In this document: piece by piece, positions 52,521 through 64,000 of the stretch
Layout: every line of letters starts with the position of its first letter
Position numbering within the stretch: position 1 is the stretch's first letter
Assembly (NCBI GenBank): GCA_964247055.1
Contig: OZ176051.1
Coordinates: 12,524,001 to 12,588,000, forward strand
DNA from: Paragordius varius
Lineage: Eukaryota; Nematomorpha
DNA: 64,000 nucleotides
Direction: 5' to 3'
Program-made: the position numbers and the translations under genes
The notes under the pieces: generated by a model
Databases searched by the model: none
What the model was told of the DNA's origin: nothing
What the model saw: the letters and a program-made list of their open reading frames with translations, nothing else

Positions 52521-55088
52521 CCAGCATCATCAAATTATATTGAAAAAGTGTTTTTACAATATCTTAAACGTTTTTATACCGTTTTCATCATGCTCTAAAA
52601 TAGTATGAAGTATGCTTCACCAAATTTTTGCTGATCTTTGAAGTATGCATTTTTTTATAAATATTATAGTGATATCTTAGCATATATTTAAAAAAAATGG
52701 CGCGATCTCGGCATTTCCTGTATAAAAGAACTAGCCCATTTTAAAAAAGCGAAAAATTTGGGTCTTTCGGGCCCCATATTAAAAAATTAAAATATTCCAA
52801 TAATATTTTTTTGCTTTTTTATGTAATTTATCATATGTTTTAGTGATTTTGGAATGAAGCATATAGCTTTCACCAACAAAATTTGCGCATATTTTGCCGT
52901 TTTCTGATATGGAGCAGTTACTAGAAAAGTGATTTTAACTTTCTTGATCACCCTTAAAGGTTAACAAAAGCACCATGATAATTCTGATACATTTTCCTAT
53001 CAAAATATATATATATCACATCAGGATATTTTTTCATGACCTCCAGATTTGTACACTCTGAATATTCGTATTTAAGTTAAATAATATCGATTCAGTTATT
53101 AATAAATACCAACAAAGTTTCCTTTGAAGGCACAAATTTTGTATCACTCTGGATAACGTTAATGGTTTTAAACTTGATCTTTCATCAATCAAATTTGATG
53201 AAAAAAATAGCTCGGTTAGAAATATTTGAGAATTAACAACTTTAAGTTGTAATCCAAAATTAGTGCAGATATAAAACATTTAATAATTTTTTTTCTTTAA
53301 GAACTTCGAAAATAAAAAACAAAAATGTTTGAAAAAATATAATTGGCTAATGTAACTATATCTGCGCCACATTTTTCGAAGATATAAATTAACCTAATTT
53401 TTGCAAATCAAAAAATAAAGCACTTTGCGCCAAAAGGGGCCTAAAAAGAATATTTGAAATGCTGATGACATCTTAAACATACTACTTAAACAGGATAAAC
53501 AATAATATTTATGTGTTTATTATGTGAAAAGATTTCTCGCGCACGAAATCGACATTTGTGTTACCGCATATTTCTAATTAAAAATTCTTTCGTCCTTATT
53601 AAGTAATGAAAATTGTCCGTTTTGTAATCTAGTAAACTAGGAAGTCTTTTTTTTAAAAAATCTGATGGGATAGAAATGTTCAAGCATTATCAAAATGAAA
53701 AAAGTATTTTCATAAAAATAAGTCTTTATATGAATCTATTTTTCTAAAAGCAGAAAAATTCCTAATAAAGTAAGATTATCAAAACGGCATTCATAAAGCG
53801 TAATCCCATCATCGGTTTATTTATGGTTATTTGTGATCGGATTCTAAACTAAAAGTGCCTGTAATGCAATAAAACTATTAAAAATTTTAGTTGAATTTAC
53901 TTTCAAATTATTTTGCGCTAAATGAAGGTGTGCAAGGGATGTGCGTCGGTCATTATTCCCTAATAGCTTGATTGTACCATCTAATATATCCTGTGGGACA
54001 CCGCTTTCCAACATATTAGAATCTAACGCTAAACGTTCCAAATTAAAACAGGAACGAAGCACATTAGGATGCAAGTCCTCTGGTCTCAAATAATTGCCAG
54101 ATAAATCTAAAAATTTTAATTTAGTTTCCCCACCGTTAGTAATTGAACAAAAGGAAGGCAAAACTTTGAGTTGGTTATCATAAAGGTATAATTCTTTAAG
54201 ATTGGTTGTCTTGCGAAACGCAGTTGTTGGAATTCGTTCAATTTGAGTATTTGTTAAATGCAATGATTCCAAATTATTGGCATGGGCGAAGGTATCTACG
54301 TCAAGTATTTTAATTGCATTTGAAGAATATATAGCGTGTCGCAAATAAGAAATTTCTAATCCCTTTGTGTAAACATTTGGTAGCTTACTAATCAGGGAGA
54401 ATTCCGTTAGATTTAATTTATGGCTGGGAAAAGAAATTTTTTCCAAATTTCGCATATCCAAAGCCAAACTAGTCAATTTTGGGGCATTTACAAAGTGTGC
54501 CATATCTAGCTCACTGATCGTATGAAATCCGAGATCAAGTTGTTCCAGTTTTATGAGTGGCTTTAAGGCCTCAAGTAAACTTGCAATTTGGGGCGTATGC
54601 CAGACAGGGGAATATGAATGGTCAATCACGGATAAATTTTTTAGTGTAGTCCCCAAGGATTCGAACGCATCTAGAGAAACTTTGCCAACCTTCGAATAAA
54701 TGAGGAGAAATTGTGTAATATTTAGTTCAAATGGCTCAATATCTGGTGGTATAATGTAATTGAGTGTGTCGAGGCGACTATCATCTAAGCGGAATCTGAT
54801 ATCAAAGTTATAGGCATTAATGTTAGAAACATTCTTCTTTCGCAGAGTTACAAAAGAGCGCCAAATTTCATAAATTTCATCCATATTTTTGAGGTGTATG
54901 CATCGAATTTCATATACTATAGGGGTTCGTATATTCAATATTTTATTAGATGTGTCAATAACGTGACAACTGCAATCACTAATGGACAATGTTGGACAAT
55001 GAGGAAAAATTTGTCCTCTTACAAGATGATCAGGGAGAAATAGAATAATAGTAAAATATAACCCTGACCTTAACATTACGTAAAACAA
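47443..55088 (-). CDS. Leucine-rich-repeat single-pass membrane receptor
   Basis: Probable cell-surface receptor or adhesion protein; the ligand is unknown. Exons in coding order: 53850-55088, 50494-50845, 50299-50330 and 47443-48021, about 733 residues with phases 0, 1, 0. A signal peptide (LYFTIILFL near residue 10) leads to a Cys-rich cap (CPTLSISDCSC and IRC). LRRs follow: LEQLDLGF, LESLHLTNTQIERIPTTAF, LKELYLYDNQLKVLP, LKFLDLSGNYL, LAHLHLAQNNL and LTHLNLRNNKIEIFPQNTF. The last exon has an LRRCT cap (NPIICDCDVYNLNKWW; Cys at about 562, 564, 594 and 619), a transmembrane helix at about 656-677 and a cytoplasmic tail of about 56 residues. The first donor (GTTTAG) is weak and one LRR line seems short at that join, so another small exon may be missing. 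The 32-base third exon rests on phase alone. Confidence 0.75.
48433..48594. mobile_element. hAT-type MITE, family H copy 1 (decayed)
   Basis: The right end resembles other H copies (AATGCGACCCGCAAAGTCAT, then ATTACCCCTG). The left end near CCAGGATTATTCAACGCCCG is diverged. It lies in the last intron of the LRR gene. Confidence 0.45.
49330..50200. repeat. Family C inverted-repeat element, copy 1
   Basis: Left arm: ATCAGGATTACG, then GAAAGTTATTAACACTTTTG and ATGGTAAAATTATCGCAC. The right arm carries the same in reverse (GTGCGCAAATTTTACCATTT, AGTGTAATCAACTTTC, AGATAATTCTGAT). The middle has the block GTTAAAGCGTACTTCTTAC shared with other copies. Runs of AT stand at both ends. It lies in an LRR gene intron; no coding sequence. 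Confidence 0.65.
52011..52291. mobile_element. hAT-type MITE, family H copy 2
   Basis: Starts CAGGGGCATGTGGCCC and ends GAACACCCCTG, with the G/C-rich words GCGGCCCACTTAGCC before the end. The CAGGGG start is a common hAT terminus. It splits a family C element, which continues on both sides. Confidence 0.65.
52478..52513. repeat. TA dinucleotide microsatellite
   Basis: About 18 TA units following a short AAAT run, inside the interrupted family C element. Confidence 0.8.
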
Positions 55089-55730
55089 TCAATTTAACAT
55101 TCAAAGAAAAAGAAAAATTTAAACAAATGCTTCTTTTTTACCCATCTTGTGCTATCCGTAAATTAAATTAACTATAAATTTTTATTGCTGATAACAAAAG
55201 TATGTATACGTTAAGTTCTTAAAAAACACCAGATGGTTAATGAAAAATGTATATACATGGGAAAGAGAATACGGAGCTGGCTGAGTATTGCTGTATCATT
55301 TATATGTAAAAAAAAAGTAAGAACAATCACGGATGTTTATTGATCAAAGAACCGATTAACAATGCTAAAAGAGTATCGATCTCTATAAAATTGATTAACC
55401 GAATATAAAATATTTACGATTTTTAAATTTACATTATAATACAGTATATATTATATCGGCAAAATTAATATTACAATATACTTCATGTAAAAGACTCACA
55501 GACATTTAAGAAAGATGCTTTAGTATTACTAGTACCATAAAAGCAAAATACATAATAGTTTTTAAACAAAATATTTACTAAAAATATATTAATCATAATA
55601 TTTATCCATTGTGTACCGAAATTTTAATGGACCCGCTCAAATAAGATATATATAAAAGTAACAAGATTATTTTATATATGCTATTTGACATCAAAATAAA
55701 TTATTTTTTCAAAAATGAATACTTTGATTT
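55089..55730. other. Upstream flank of LRR receptor gene
   Basis: AT-rich. It should hold the promoter of the LRR gene on the reverse strand. No motif can be named. Confidence 0.4.
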
Positions 55731-57914
55731 CAGTGGCGTACCGAGCATTTGCGGCGGCCGGGGCATAAAACTCTTATGCCCCCTTCCCTCCACTTTTTGA
55801 AAGTCAATAAAACATTGCAACCTAAACACCATAGATAAGACAGCACAGTCTATAACATTTTAATCTATTATATATATATATGAAACTAAATTTATTCATA
55901 TTCAAATACATAGTTGTAAATATTCTAATAAATTCTATAATATGGTAATCATATTTATAAAAATAATATACATTGATTTTCGTTGCAGTTAAATTAATCT
56001 TATAATGGCGAACAATAATGATTTAAAAAATAATTGTAAATCTAGGCGAATTTTACAATACAGATTTTAACGAATTAAATGATAATTTATGTAATACAAT
56101 TTATTTAGTCCGTAAAATATTAATTTAAATGAGATTTTACTACTTGGAAAGGAAAGAGGCAACTAAGATAAATTTCTTTCATGGAAAAATTTTTCTGGCT
56201 TTTGTGATTGCAAAATTATAAATAAATGATATCAACCATTAAAATCTATCATATTAAATTTTTCTTTTTCCACACTCAACAATGTTAAATTATTCAAACG
56301 ATATCGTCGATCGCATTATGTTAAGATTAATTTCAATTTGCTGAATGACCTTTTAAAACTAGCGACTGACGTTGAAATAGTTAAAAGTATTTGAAGTACA
56401 ACCCTTAAATTGAGATATACATCTTCGCCGTATGAAATTATAAAGGTTAAGAGTTCTAACGGAGTTTTGGGTTCGACATCTTTGAGTAACATCCTACAAT
56501 CACAAATTAAAAAGGTCTGTTCCCTTATGTATTGTAAAATTCGCCTATGGATTTAATTATTTTTCAAATCATTATTACTATTGTAATTACAATAAATTTT
56601 CAAACTGAGTTACAAGTTTTAGTAAAGATAAGAGGTTTCCAGGATTCGGTGCTGAGTCATCAACATTAAACTTTCAACATGTCCTCGAAAAGGGAGATAT
56701 TGGGTAATTAGTAATTTTATGCAGGCCAATATTCGATGTAAAATATTTCGCCATTCCTTTTCCGGTTATGTGAGCTTCTAGAGCAGAATCAATTACTGTT
56801 TTATTTATTAATCTTCTTTCTGCCTCTTTCCAAGTAGTAAATGCTTTTCGATGATTGAGCCTATTTTCATGATGGATTAATTTATCTTTTTCCCTCCATT
56901 AAAACCATGCGATCGATCAAAAAGTAGGCAACAAAAACAATACGCAGATCTCTTCTTTGGTGAGTATAAAAGCCAAGACCTTCAACTTCAAACCCTTATT
57001 TTTTACCGACAAGTCGAAAAAACCAAGATTGGGGCATTGGACGATGATTTTTTGTTTCAAAGAGATTGCATTTATTTTACAATCCTTTAGATCCACGAAT
57101 AATCATTCTGTGCAAAGTTGATTAGATATTACGGGAACATTATTATTAGTAAATTTTAAAAAGGCGACATCATTAAACTCTATAGGCATAGCGCTTGGAA
57201 TTACTAATGGTATATTTGTAGTTTTCTCATCTCTAATTATTGAATCAATAACTAGGTTTCTGGTGTATTGAGGTACCGTTATGTTTTTGCATACACTTTT
57301 TTCAATATTATGGTCAGATATTTTCGTTAAATAAGATTTTGTACTCGTTCGCATTTTATTTGTTTAAATCTCTTCCCGGATTTTTCGTTTTTCGATTTGC
57401 GTAACCGCTGAGTTTAGGTATTGATATCTAATGAAAGGTATTATAAAAAATAAAAGGTTATATTAATAATAAAAACCTACCTTGTTAAAGATGGAACGTT
57501 GGGGAATTTAATAAAATTGGGTTATGAAATTAAATATGATTAAAATAAAAATGCAATTATAGAATAAGAGATAAGGTTTTGAACAGAGAGAGAGAAATAA
57601 TAATTTAATTAAAGGCAATAATATAATTAACAATAAGTGCGTGATAAAGAAGCGTTTTTAAAGCGAAAAAATAAGTTTGCAATGTTGAAAGAAGACCTAC
57701 GTGAAAGTTGTTTTTGGCTTAATGTTTGCTCTTGATCTCATTTATATAATTTTTGTATTATTTTATATTACGTAAATTCCTGAAAAATCTTGCTTGAAAG
57801 TTGTTATTATTTTTGCATAATTTAAATTTAATTTGAAAAAATCTTTTAGGCGCCCCTAAATAACGGCACCCGGGAAATGATGCACCCCCTTATCCCCCCA
57901 TCGGTACGACACTG
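55731..57914 (-). mobile_element. Decayed hAT transposon with reverse-strand transposase relic
   Basis: Starts CAGTGGCGTACCGAGCATTT and ends ATCGGTACGACACTG. On the reverse strand, in order, are a basic N-terminus followed by an 83-codon frame (57103-57354), the block KAFTTWKEAERRLINKTVID (about 56800-56880) and the dimerisation region LRVVLQILLTISTSVAS with SFSKLKLI (about 56330-56440). These match the ZMYM/TTF-type hAT transposases. Several stops and frame changes separate the blocks (at least four), so the transposase is dead. No clean 8-bp duplication remains. Confidence 0.75.
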
Positions 57915-57986
57915 GCTTTGGGGTTTTCAACACTAATGGCCTCGACCGCACTTTTGAGTGGAAAAATTCAACCGACCGCATTCGCA

Positions 57987-57993
<7 letters not shown>

Positions 57994-58024
<31 letters not shown>
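57994..58024. repeat. TA dinucleotide microsatellite
   Basis: About 15 TA units between two hAT-derived relics. Confidence 0.75.
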
Positions 58025-58030
<6 letters not shown>

Positions 58031-58109
58031 TTAAAAATTTTTTACTTTATAACCATAAGATAGTAAAAACTATTATTTATTTTAACAATTTTTGCTAGTT
58101 TGCCGAAAT

Positions 58110-58245
58110 TCAAAATCTTTTTCAAAAAATTTGTTAAAGGAAATCAATTTTAATGACATTTTGGAAGATTTTGTATTTAAAATTTCTCGCCTCACGGGCT
58201 GCAAAAACATTTTGGAGAGCAGCATATTGGACTACCCTGCTCTAA
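58110..58245. mobile_element. Family H fragment (reverse orientation)
   Basis: On the reverse strand: CAGGGTAGTCCAATATGC, then CTCCAAAATG, CAGCCCGTGAGG and TTTAAATACAAAAT. This matches the left part of the H element at 52011. Only one end is present. Confidence 0.45.
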
Positions 58246-58459
58246 ATGGCAATATTGAAGCGTGTTTTAACTGATATTAGGCATGATGAAAACCAACTAT
58301 ATTTAATTACAATATTTTTCCATAAAGTTACATAAGTATTTGAATCAAATTTTTTTGCCTTAAACTATGAACTTTTATAATATCTACTCATCGAATAAAT
58401 CTTTAATTCATCTTCTTAGTTTGTTGAAAAAACGAATTGCGTAAAGTGTTAAGGCCTAA

Positions 58460-58740
58460 ACATTACTCCGAAATATTTCTAAAGCCCGCAAGAAATTTAA
58501 AATACAAAATTTTACAAAATTCAATTAAAACAGATTTCTTTATACAAATTTTCCGAATTATTATTACAAATTCTGGCAATGAAATAGAAATTATTTTTTA
58601 AATCAATAGTAGTTAGTCTTATGTTTAAAAATTAAAAAATATCTGCTACTTAATGTCCATATATTTTGCGAATGCGACCTGTCGGATTTTTTGATCCAAT
58701 AATGCGGCCCGAGAAGCCATTTGTGTTGGACACCTCTGGT
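58460..58740. mobile_element. hAT-type MITE, family H copy 3
   Basis: Alignable along its length with 52011-52291: shared AAATACAAAATTTTAC, GGCAATGAA, ATATATTTTGCGAATGCGAC and AATGCGGCCCGAGAAGCC words. The right end TTGGACACCTCTG is intact; the left end is weak. Confidence 0.55.
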
Positions 58741-58871
58741 TTAAAGCAAGGATTAAATATTGCTTAATTTTAGAGTAACCCCGAAGGGCTCAATGAGACG
58801 TTAAATAGATACGTATAAAATACAGAATATTGATTTATAGTTTAAATATTTTTTATAATTATGTATAATAC

Positions 58872-59139
58872 TGTAAGGTTATAATATTCTATTTTGTTAA
58901 CACACTCAATTCATGTTGCATCAGTCATTTTGTATTTGAATATTATATATATATTTCGTGTTAAAGCTTATCTGTTGTTGAGAATAACCATTGTGTAACG
59001 TCTACGCAAATAAGGCATGCACACATAAAAAGAACTTGTGATATAATAGCAACTCACTTTTATATTTTGGTTTTCCTTTTTATCGCTCAACTCTATTTTA
59101 TTATACCATATTGCTATACGTGAATAAATCAACCTTACA
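58872..59139 (+). repeat. Left LTR of the Gypsy-type element
   Basis: 268 bp, TGTAAGG to CCTTACA, nearly identical to 62757-63024 (one visible difference). Flanked on the left by AATAC. Confidence 0.93.
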
Positions 59140-62100
59140 TTTGGTGCCGTATTAGCTTTCAATGAGCCAAGCGTTGGACATTTCAAAACTGATTTTCCTG
59201 GTAGGTCTTGAAAATCCCAGAGTAGAACGCGAAATTCAATCCAAATATCCAGATGGCAAATAGGACGGGGGTCCGGTAACCCTTCAAGCGATTGTAGACA
59301 TCGCTTATTCCTATGAATTAGAAGATAAAAAGGTTCACAACATCAGAGATAATAATGATATGAACAATAATAATACCAGTGAACTTCCTTCAAGTATCCA
59401 ACCAGTTGTTAATGATAATAATACAATCAATCAAATAACCCGAAAGCTATGTAGTAATTGTGGGTATCGACATGGTTCCGCCACCTGTCCGGCAAAAGGA
59501 AAACGGTGTTTCAATTGCGACAAATGGAATCATTTCAGCACAGTATGCAAGGCAACGTTCCGACGGCCGTCAATCCGCACCATGACTAGCCCGAACAACA
59601 CCCCCCGGATTCAGGTATTAATAAATAATATACCAACAACGTTTATCTACGATACGGGCGCCGAGGTATCCGTTATTGGCAAGCGCACTTGGGTAAATAT
59701 TGGTCGACCTCGTTTGCTCCCAGCTCCAAATTTGCGAACCTACAATGATGGCCCGATAGAAGTACTCGGAAAATCAATGATTTCAGTGGTTTTGAACGAA
59801 GAGGAGAAGTGCCTGCCCTGCGTGGTGACGCAAACTAACCCGCCAGCCGTGTTCGGGATGAATTGGATGCGGGCGTTTCGGTTAGAATTCCCAAAAAATG
59901 TTTTTTCAGTTTTACATACGCAAGCACCTAATAATAAAATGTTATTGATTATTTTGACAAATTGTTTTCAGACGAGTTAGGTACTTTCAAGGGGCCCCCA
60001 ATAAAATTATTTATCGACCCCGGGGCCAAACCTAAAGTTTTTCCTTGTCGTAGGGTACCTTTAACTCTAAAACCTTTAGTAGAAAATGAAATTGATAGAT
60101 TAGTTAAACTCAAAATACTCCGATCTATCGATCCGACCCAAACCCCAATAACATGGGCCTCTCCCACAGTAAATATAGTTAAAGGAAATGGAGAAATTAG
60201 GATATGTGCCGATTTCCGAATTAGTATCAACCGTTATTTAGCAAAAGATTCTCATCTGATACCTACTTTTGACGAGTTGGCCACCAAAGTGGCAAATGGG
60301 ATAATTTTTTCCACTTTAGACCTGAAAGATGCTTACTTACAATTTCCGATAGACCTGGCGTCACAGACGCTAGTAACCATCACAACTCACAAAGGGTTTT
60401 ATGCTTACCAGCGACTTCCATTCGGATTAACTTCAGCACCTATGATCTTTCAAAGATGCATGGACAATCTTTTAAAGGACATACCTGGTATTTGTGTGTA
60501 CCTGGATGATGTCTTAATTTCCGGAGCTACCAGGGAGGAACATGATCAAAGATTAAGGGAAGTATTTAGAAGGTTACAAGAGGCGGGATTACGATTGCGC
60601 CGAGACAAATTGCAAATTGGTATCTCACGAGTCAAATACATGGGGTACGTGATTTCTGACCAAGGTATTGAGCCGTCCAATGAAAAATTAGAGGCCATTA
60701 AAAATTGTCCGACACCTACAAACAAAACTGAGCTACGTTCGTTCTTAGGCTTAATAAATTTTCATGAGCGGTTTATACCAAACTGTCACCCACACCTAGC
60801 AACCTTACACAAGTTAAGTGGAAAGAATACACCTTGGCGGTGGACCCCGGCAGATGATAGTGAATTCGCGAAAGCAAAAAGCTTGCTAACCAGGCCCCCC
60901 GCTTTAATGCCATTTAACGACCGTTTTCCATTGTTGATCGAAACAGATTCCAACAAGGGGTTTGGGGCAATACTGTTTCATAAGACCCCACAGGGGAAAC
61001 GCCCAATTTTTTACGCGTCACGAACTTGTTCAATAGCAGAAAAGGGTTATTCCACGATCGAAAAAGAGGCCAAGGCCATAGTGTTTGCCCTAGAAAAATT
61101 TAAATACTTTATATATGGAAGACCTTTCGAGATATATACAGATCATAAACCGCTGGTGTCACTATTTGGGCGGAAGAGAGACATCAACAACATTAATAAT
61201 AGCAAACTGCTCAGGTGGATATCGAAGACCATCGGGTACGAGTATGAAATGTTTTACAAGAAAGGGGAAGAAAACTTAGCCGACGCGTTGTCGAGACTTC
61301 CCATAGAGCATAGCCAACCAGATGATGAAGATGACGCGGCCACCAAGCAGGTACGATTTTTGGCTCTAAAAACGCTGGATGTAAATAAGAAAGTGGTCGA
61401 AGAGGCAACGATCACTGACCAACGGTTATCAAAAGTTAAAAATGCTCTCAGGACAAACAGTTGGATCGACGAAGATCTGAAACCTTTTTTAAAACATAAA
61501 AACGACTTGGAGTGTTGTTATAATCTGTTATACCTGAATGATCGCTTAGTGATACCACAAGCGATGCAGGAAACGATATTGAAACTTCTGCATACGGGAC
61601 ACAGCGGGCTAAAAACAATGAAAGCCCAAGCCCGGTGTTCGGTATTTTGGCCCGAATTAGACACCGATCTAGAGAATTATGTGGAAAGGTGCGAGGCTTG
61701 CCAAACCTATCGACCTAACGCACCTGAAAATCTTCCCTATCGATGGAATTTTAACACTTTGACATGGGAAAGGTTACATATAGATGTTGCTGGACCGGTG
61801 GACGGATATTATTGGTTAGTGACTATCGATAGCGCCTCACGGTGGGTAGAGATAGATCTTCTTAAATCAATAACGAGTCAAAGCGTTTTAAATTGCCTGG
61901 AAAAACACATCGCACGATTTGGTTTTCCCCGCCAAATTGTGACCGATAACGCCACGTATTTTACTTCAAGAGAATTTACGACTCTCCTAAATCATATGAA
62001 TATAAAGCACATCTGTGCAGCACCCTATCACCCCAAAACAAACGGCCTAGTAGAGAGAGTAATAAAGACATTAAAAACGAAATACGCCGCTACTAAGACC

Positions 62101-62756
62101 CAACAAATGCATGCATATGAAGCTATCAACACGGTCCTTTATTCGTATCGAACTAGCATGCATTCTTCGCTAAAAGAAACGCCTTCCGCCATATTCCTAA
62201 AACGGCGTGTACACAATCCTATCTCTTGGGTAAAAACAACCCCTGTCGAATTTATAGAGCATGAAAATGAACCGAGACGTGAATTCCAACAAGACGATCC
62301 TGTCTATATTAAAAATGAAATGGCCGTAGGCTGGCGGCCAGGTCACATTCTGGAGAGAAGGGGGTTACTCTCGTATGAAGTGCAAGATGAGGAAGGGATT
62401 CGAAAACGTAAACATGCAGATCAGTTACGACGTAGGTCAGGAGGGAATTCATACGAAACTAATCCCTTAATAGAGCATAAATATCCCAGCGTCGAAAGTG
62501 TCCCGGGTCATGTCGAGGGAGCCCACTCCGAACAAACCTTCCATCCCACCTCGGAATCTCAAATAGTCCATGCCCCAACTCCTGCTCCCCAGAATCGCTG
62601 ACGCCTGTAGAGGCTACACCCGACGTGGTAAAGGAGGTTTCTGACCTATCCGAGCGTAGATATCCGCTAAGACGACGGCAGCCTCCCGATCGTTTAAACT
62701 TATAGGTATAATGTACGAACACGACAGCCCCCGTGGTTAACTTAGGGGGAGAGTAA

Positions 62757-63024
62757 TGTAAGGTTATAATATTCTATTTTGTTAACACACTCAATTCATG
62801 TTGCATCAGTTATTTTGTATTTGAATATTATATATATATTTCGTGTTAAAGCTTATCTGTTGTTGAGAATAACCATTGTGTAACGTCTACGCAAATAAGG
62901 CATGCACACATAAAAAGAACTTGTGATATAATAGCAACTCACTTTTATATTTTGGTTTTCCTTTTTATCGCTCAACTCTATTTTATTATACCATATTGCT
63001 ATACGTGAATAAATCAACCTTACA
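62757..63024 (+). repeat. Right LTR of the Gypsy-type element
   Basis: 268 bp, preceded by a purine-rich tract and followed by the AATAC duplication. Confidence 0.93.
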
Positions 63025-63129
63025 AATACAAAGTATTTTTCAATTATATAATTTTTGGGAAAGAATTAATTTAGCGACTTTTCGTCCAATTAACACAAAA
63101 TCGAAATTGAATGGCTCATAAAAACCAAT

Positions 63130-64000
63130 AGCGCCACCAAAATTTCTACACACTTTTTTAAATTAAAATACAGGGTATTTTTTTGGTATAATTCTTGACA
63201 AATTTGGTTCGCCTCATGACCTGCCAATCTTTGCCCATATGATCATCGGTTAAGCGAGCTCTGCATGCATTTTTGACAAACTTCATTTTTTATGCACGTG
63301 GTAAGTTGAGGGAAAAACAGTTAGGATAACCTGAGCACATTTTTTTATATTTCCATATTTATTTGGCACTTGTCAAAACTTTACGTATCTTTTTTCTCTA
63401 TGATTCTCCTTGAATATAGCCTCCAAATTGGAATCGTTTTTAAAATCTACGAATTTTTCAATGATATGCGCCTGATAAAAACCGGAATGCTCAAGTTGCT
63501 TAATATTGGATCCATATGCCATGGATTTTTAACGAGTTAAGTAATGTGGCAAAGGTCGGCTAATAAACACCATTTGTCACAATTAATTTCCTCGTCAAAC
63601 TTTCTGTTATCTTTTATGAATAATAGAATTTCATGTCTTAAAACAAAAAATATATTTAATACTTGTACTTTGCTAAGGCTTAGCTATCTCACAGCGGTGT
63701 ACAAAAAAATATCATCAAACCCACTGTGGATATCTTGCAGAAGGTTTTTAAATTTACGATGGTTGAATTCTCTGCCACGGATGTGGTTAACTATATCCAC
63801 AACCGTTTTTATTATTGAATTGAGTGATTCATCTTTTACAAAACCAAGTTTTGCTGATGAATAAAGCAGTGAAAGGATAAAAATTTTGCAACTCGTTTTC
63901 AAAAGAGGAATAAATCCCTTGTTTATTCCAATCATAGAGGGACAGCCATCTATGCAAATCGAAAACATTTTTTTCATAAATATACCATTATTATCGAAAA
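63130..64000 (-). pseudogene. hAT transposase relic (ZBED5/SCAND3-like), continues past right edge
   Basis: On the reverse strand, 63684-63977 reads ICIDGCPSMIGINKGFIPLL, then VVDIVNHIRGREFNHRKF, then a DIFLYTAVR block. This is the catalytic region of ZBED5/SCAND3/FAM200-type hAT proteins (family pattern: DG-SM-G-KGF, VNFIK, LLLHTEVRW). Further down, pieces such as LRHEILLFIKDN, KWCLLADLCHIT and VILTVFPSTYHV follow the same family order through about 63150. A stop stands where the family has Trp after the AVR block (63681-63683), and others follow (at least five in all), so it is dead. The N-terminal half lies off the window. Confidence 0.8.

Larger units (their letters stand above)
51610..53040. 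repeat. Family C inverted-repeat element, copy 2 (interrupted)
   Basis: Left arm AAGAAAGTTATTATAACTTT and TGGCAAAATTCAGCAC. Right arm AAATTTGCGCATATTTTGCC and CATGATAATTCTGAT. The central block (AAGCATACTTCATACTATT) is present twice, in opposite orientations. A family H element (52011-52291) and a TA run interrupt it. It lies in the first LRR gene intron. Confidence 0.6.
58872..63024 (+). mobile_element. Gypsy-type LTR retrotransposon (Mag-like, K02A2.6-like pol), young copy
   Basis: A 4.15 kb element with two 268-bp LTRs starting TGTAAGG and ending CCTTACA, and a perfect 5-bp target duplication AATAC on both sides. A primer-binding site (TGGTGCCG) follows the left LTR, and a polypurine tract (AGGGGGAGAG) precedes the right one. 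Parts in order: a nucleocapsid-like zinc-knuckle region and aspartic protease (about 59360-59980), then reverse transcriptase, RNase H and integrase (about 59962-62601). The pol order and the integrase type fit the Gypsy superfamily, Mag-like branch. The LTRs differ at about one position, so insertion was recent. The pol part looks largely whole. The element overall is probably not, with perhaps one or two breaks. Treated as a fossil copy; LTR ends are annotated separately. Confidence 0.92.

Noticed and set aside
53034-53279. Reverse-strand frame with an LRR-like look (LTELFFSSNLIDE), a possible extra exon of the LRR gene
   Set aside because: The only usable acceptor needs phase 1, whereas the preceding exon ends in phase 0 and the next begins in phase 0. 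Left out, though a missing exon in this intron remains possible.
1-64000. tRNA or rRNA genes
   Set aside because: No cloverleaf A/B-box pair or rRNA-like sequence was recognised on reading both strands; a tRNA scan would be needed to be certain.

Overview
The window is about 64 kb of very AT-rich nuclear DNA from an animal, most likely an invertebrate. The phylum cannot be fixed from the sequence. Metazoan identity rests on five intron-rich host genes: serine hydroxymethyltransferase, an MSL3-type chromodomain/MRG protein, a ceramide synthase, an ABCB9 (TAP-like) half transporter and a leucine-rich-repeat membrane receptor. Exon ends were inferred by hand from GT/AG signals, and I required the codon phase to match at each join.

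Layout: 1-3962 (+) holds the last five exons of serine hydroxymethyltransferase. 4892-9432 (-) is a nine-exon MSL3-like gene, convergent with it. 9433-14048 is transposon debris. 14049-19413 (-) is an eight-exon ceramide synthase with a long Asn/His/Gly-rich stretch in place of the usual Hox-like region. 19414-24035 is the divergent intergenic region and holds a broken hAT-type transposon. 24036-41791 (+) is a sixteen-exon ABCB9-like gene of about 1,524 codons, roughly twice the usual length. 41792-47442 is intergenic, with a 2.3 kb hAT-type foldback element and a short GC-richer island. 47443-55088 (-) is an LRR receptor gene. 55089-64000 is mostly mobile DNA: a decayed hAT copy, a young Gypsy-type LTR element (58872-63024) and a second hAT transposase relic running off the right edge.

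The genes do not form a pathway. They are ordinary host genes whose introns are packed with small inverted-repeat elements. Two points stand out. First, the ABCB9-like protein has an in-frame insertion of about 368 residues inside its nucleotide-binding domain, between the Q-loop and the LSGGQ signature, supported by phase-matched splice sites at every join, plus a tail of about 335 residues. Second, two related families of short elements carry 21-bp tandem repeats in their inverted ends. Both families keep a 13-bp near-palindrome and differ in an 8-bp spacer, and most copies lie in introns, several within a few tens of bases of a splice site.
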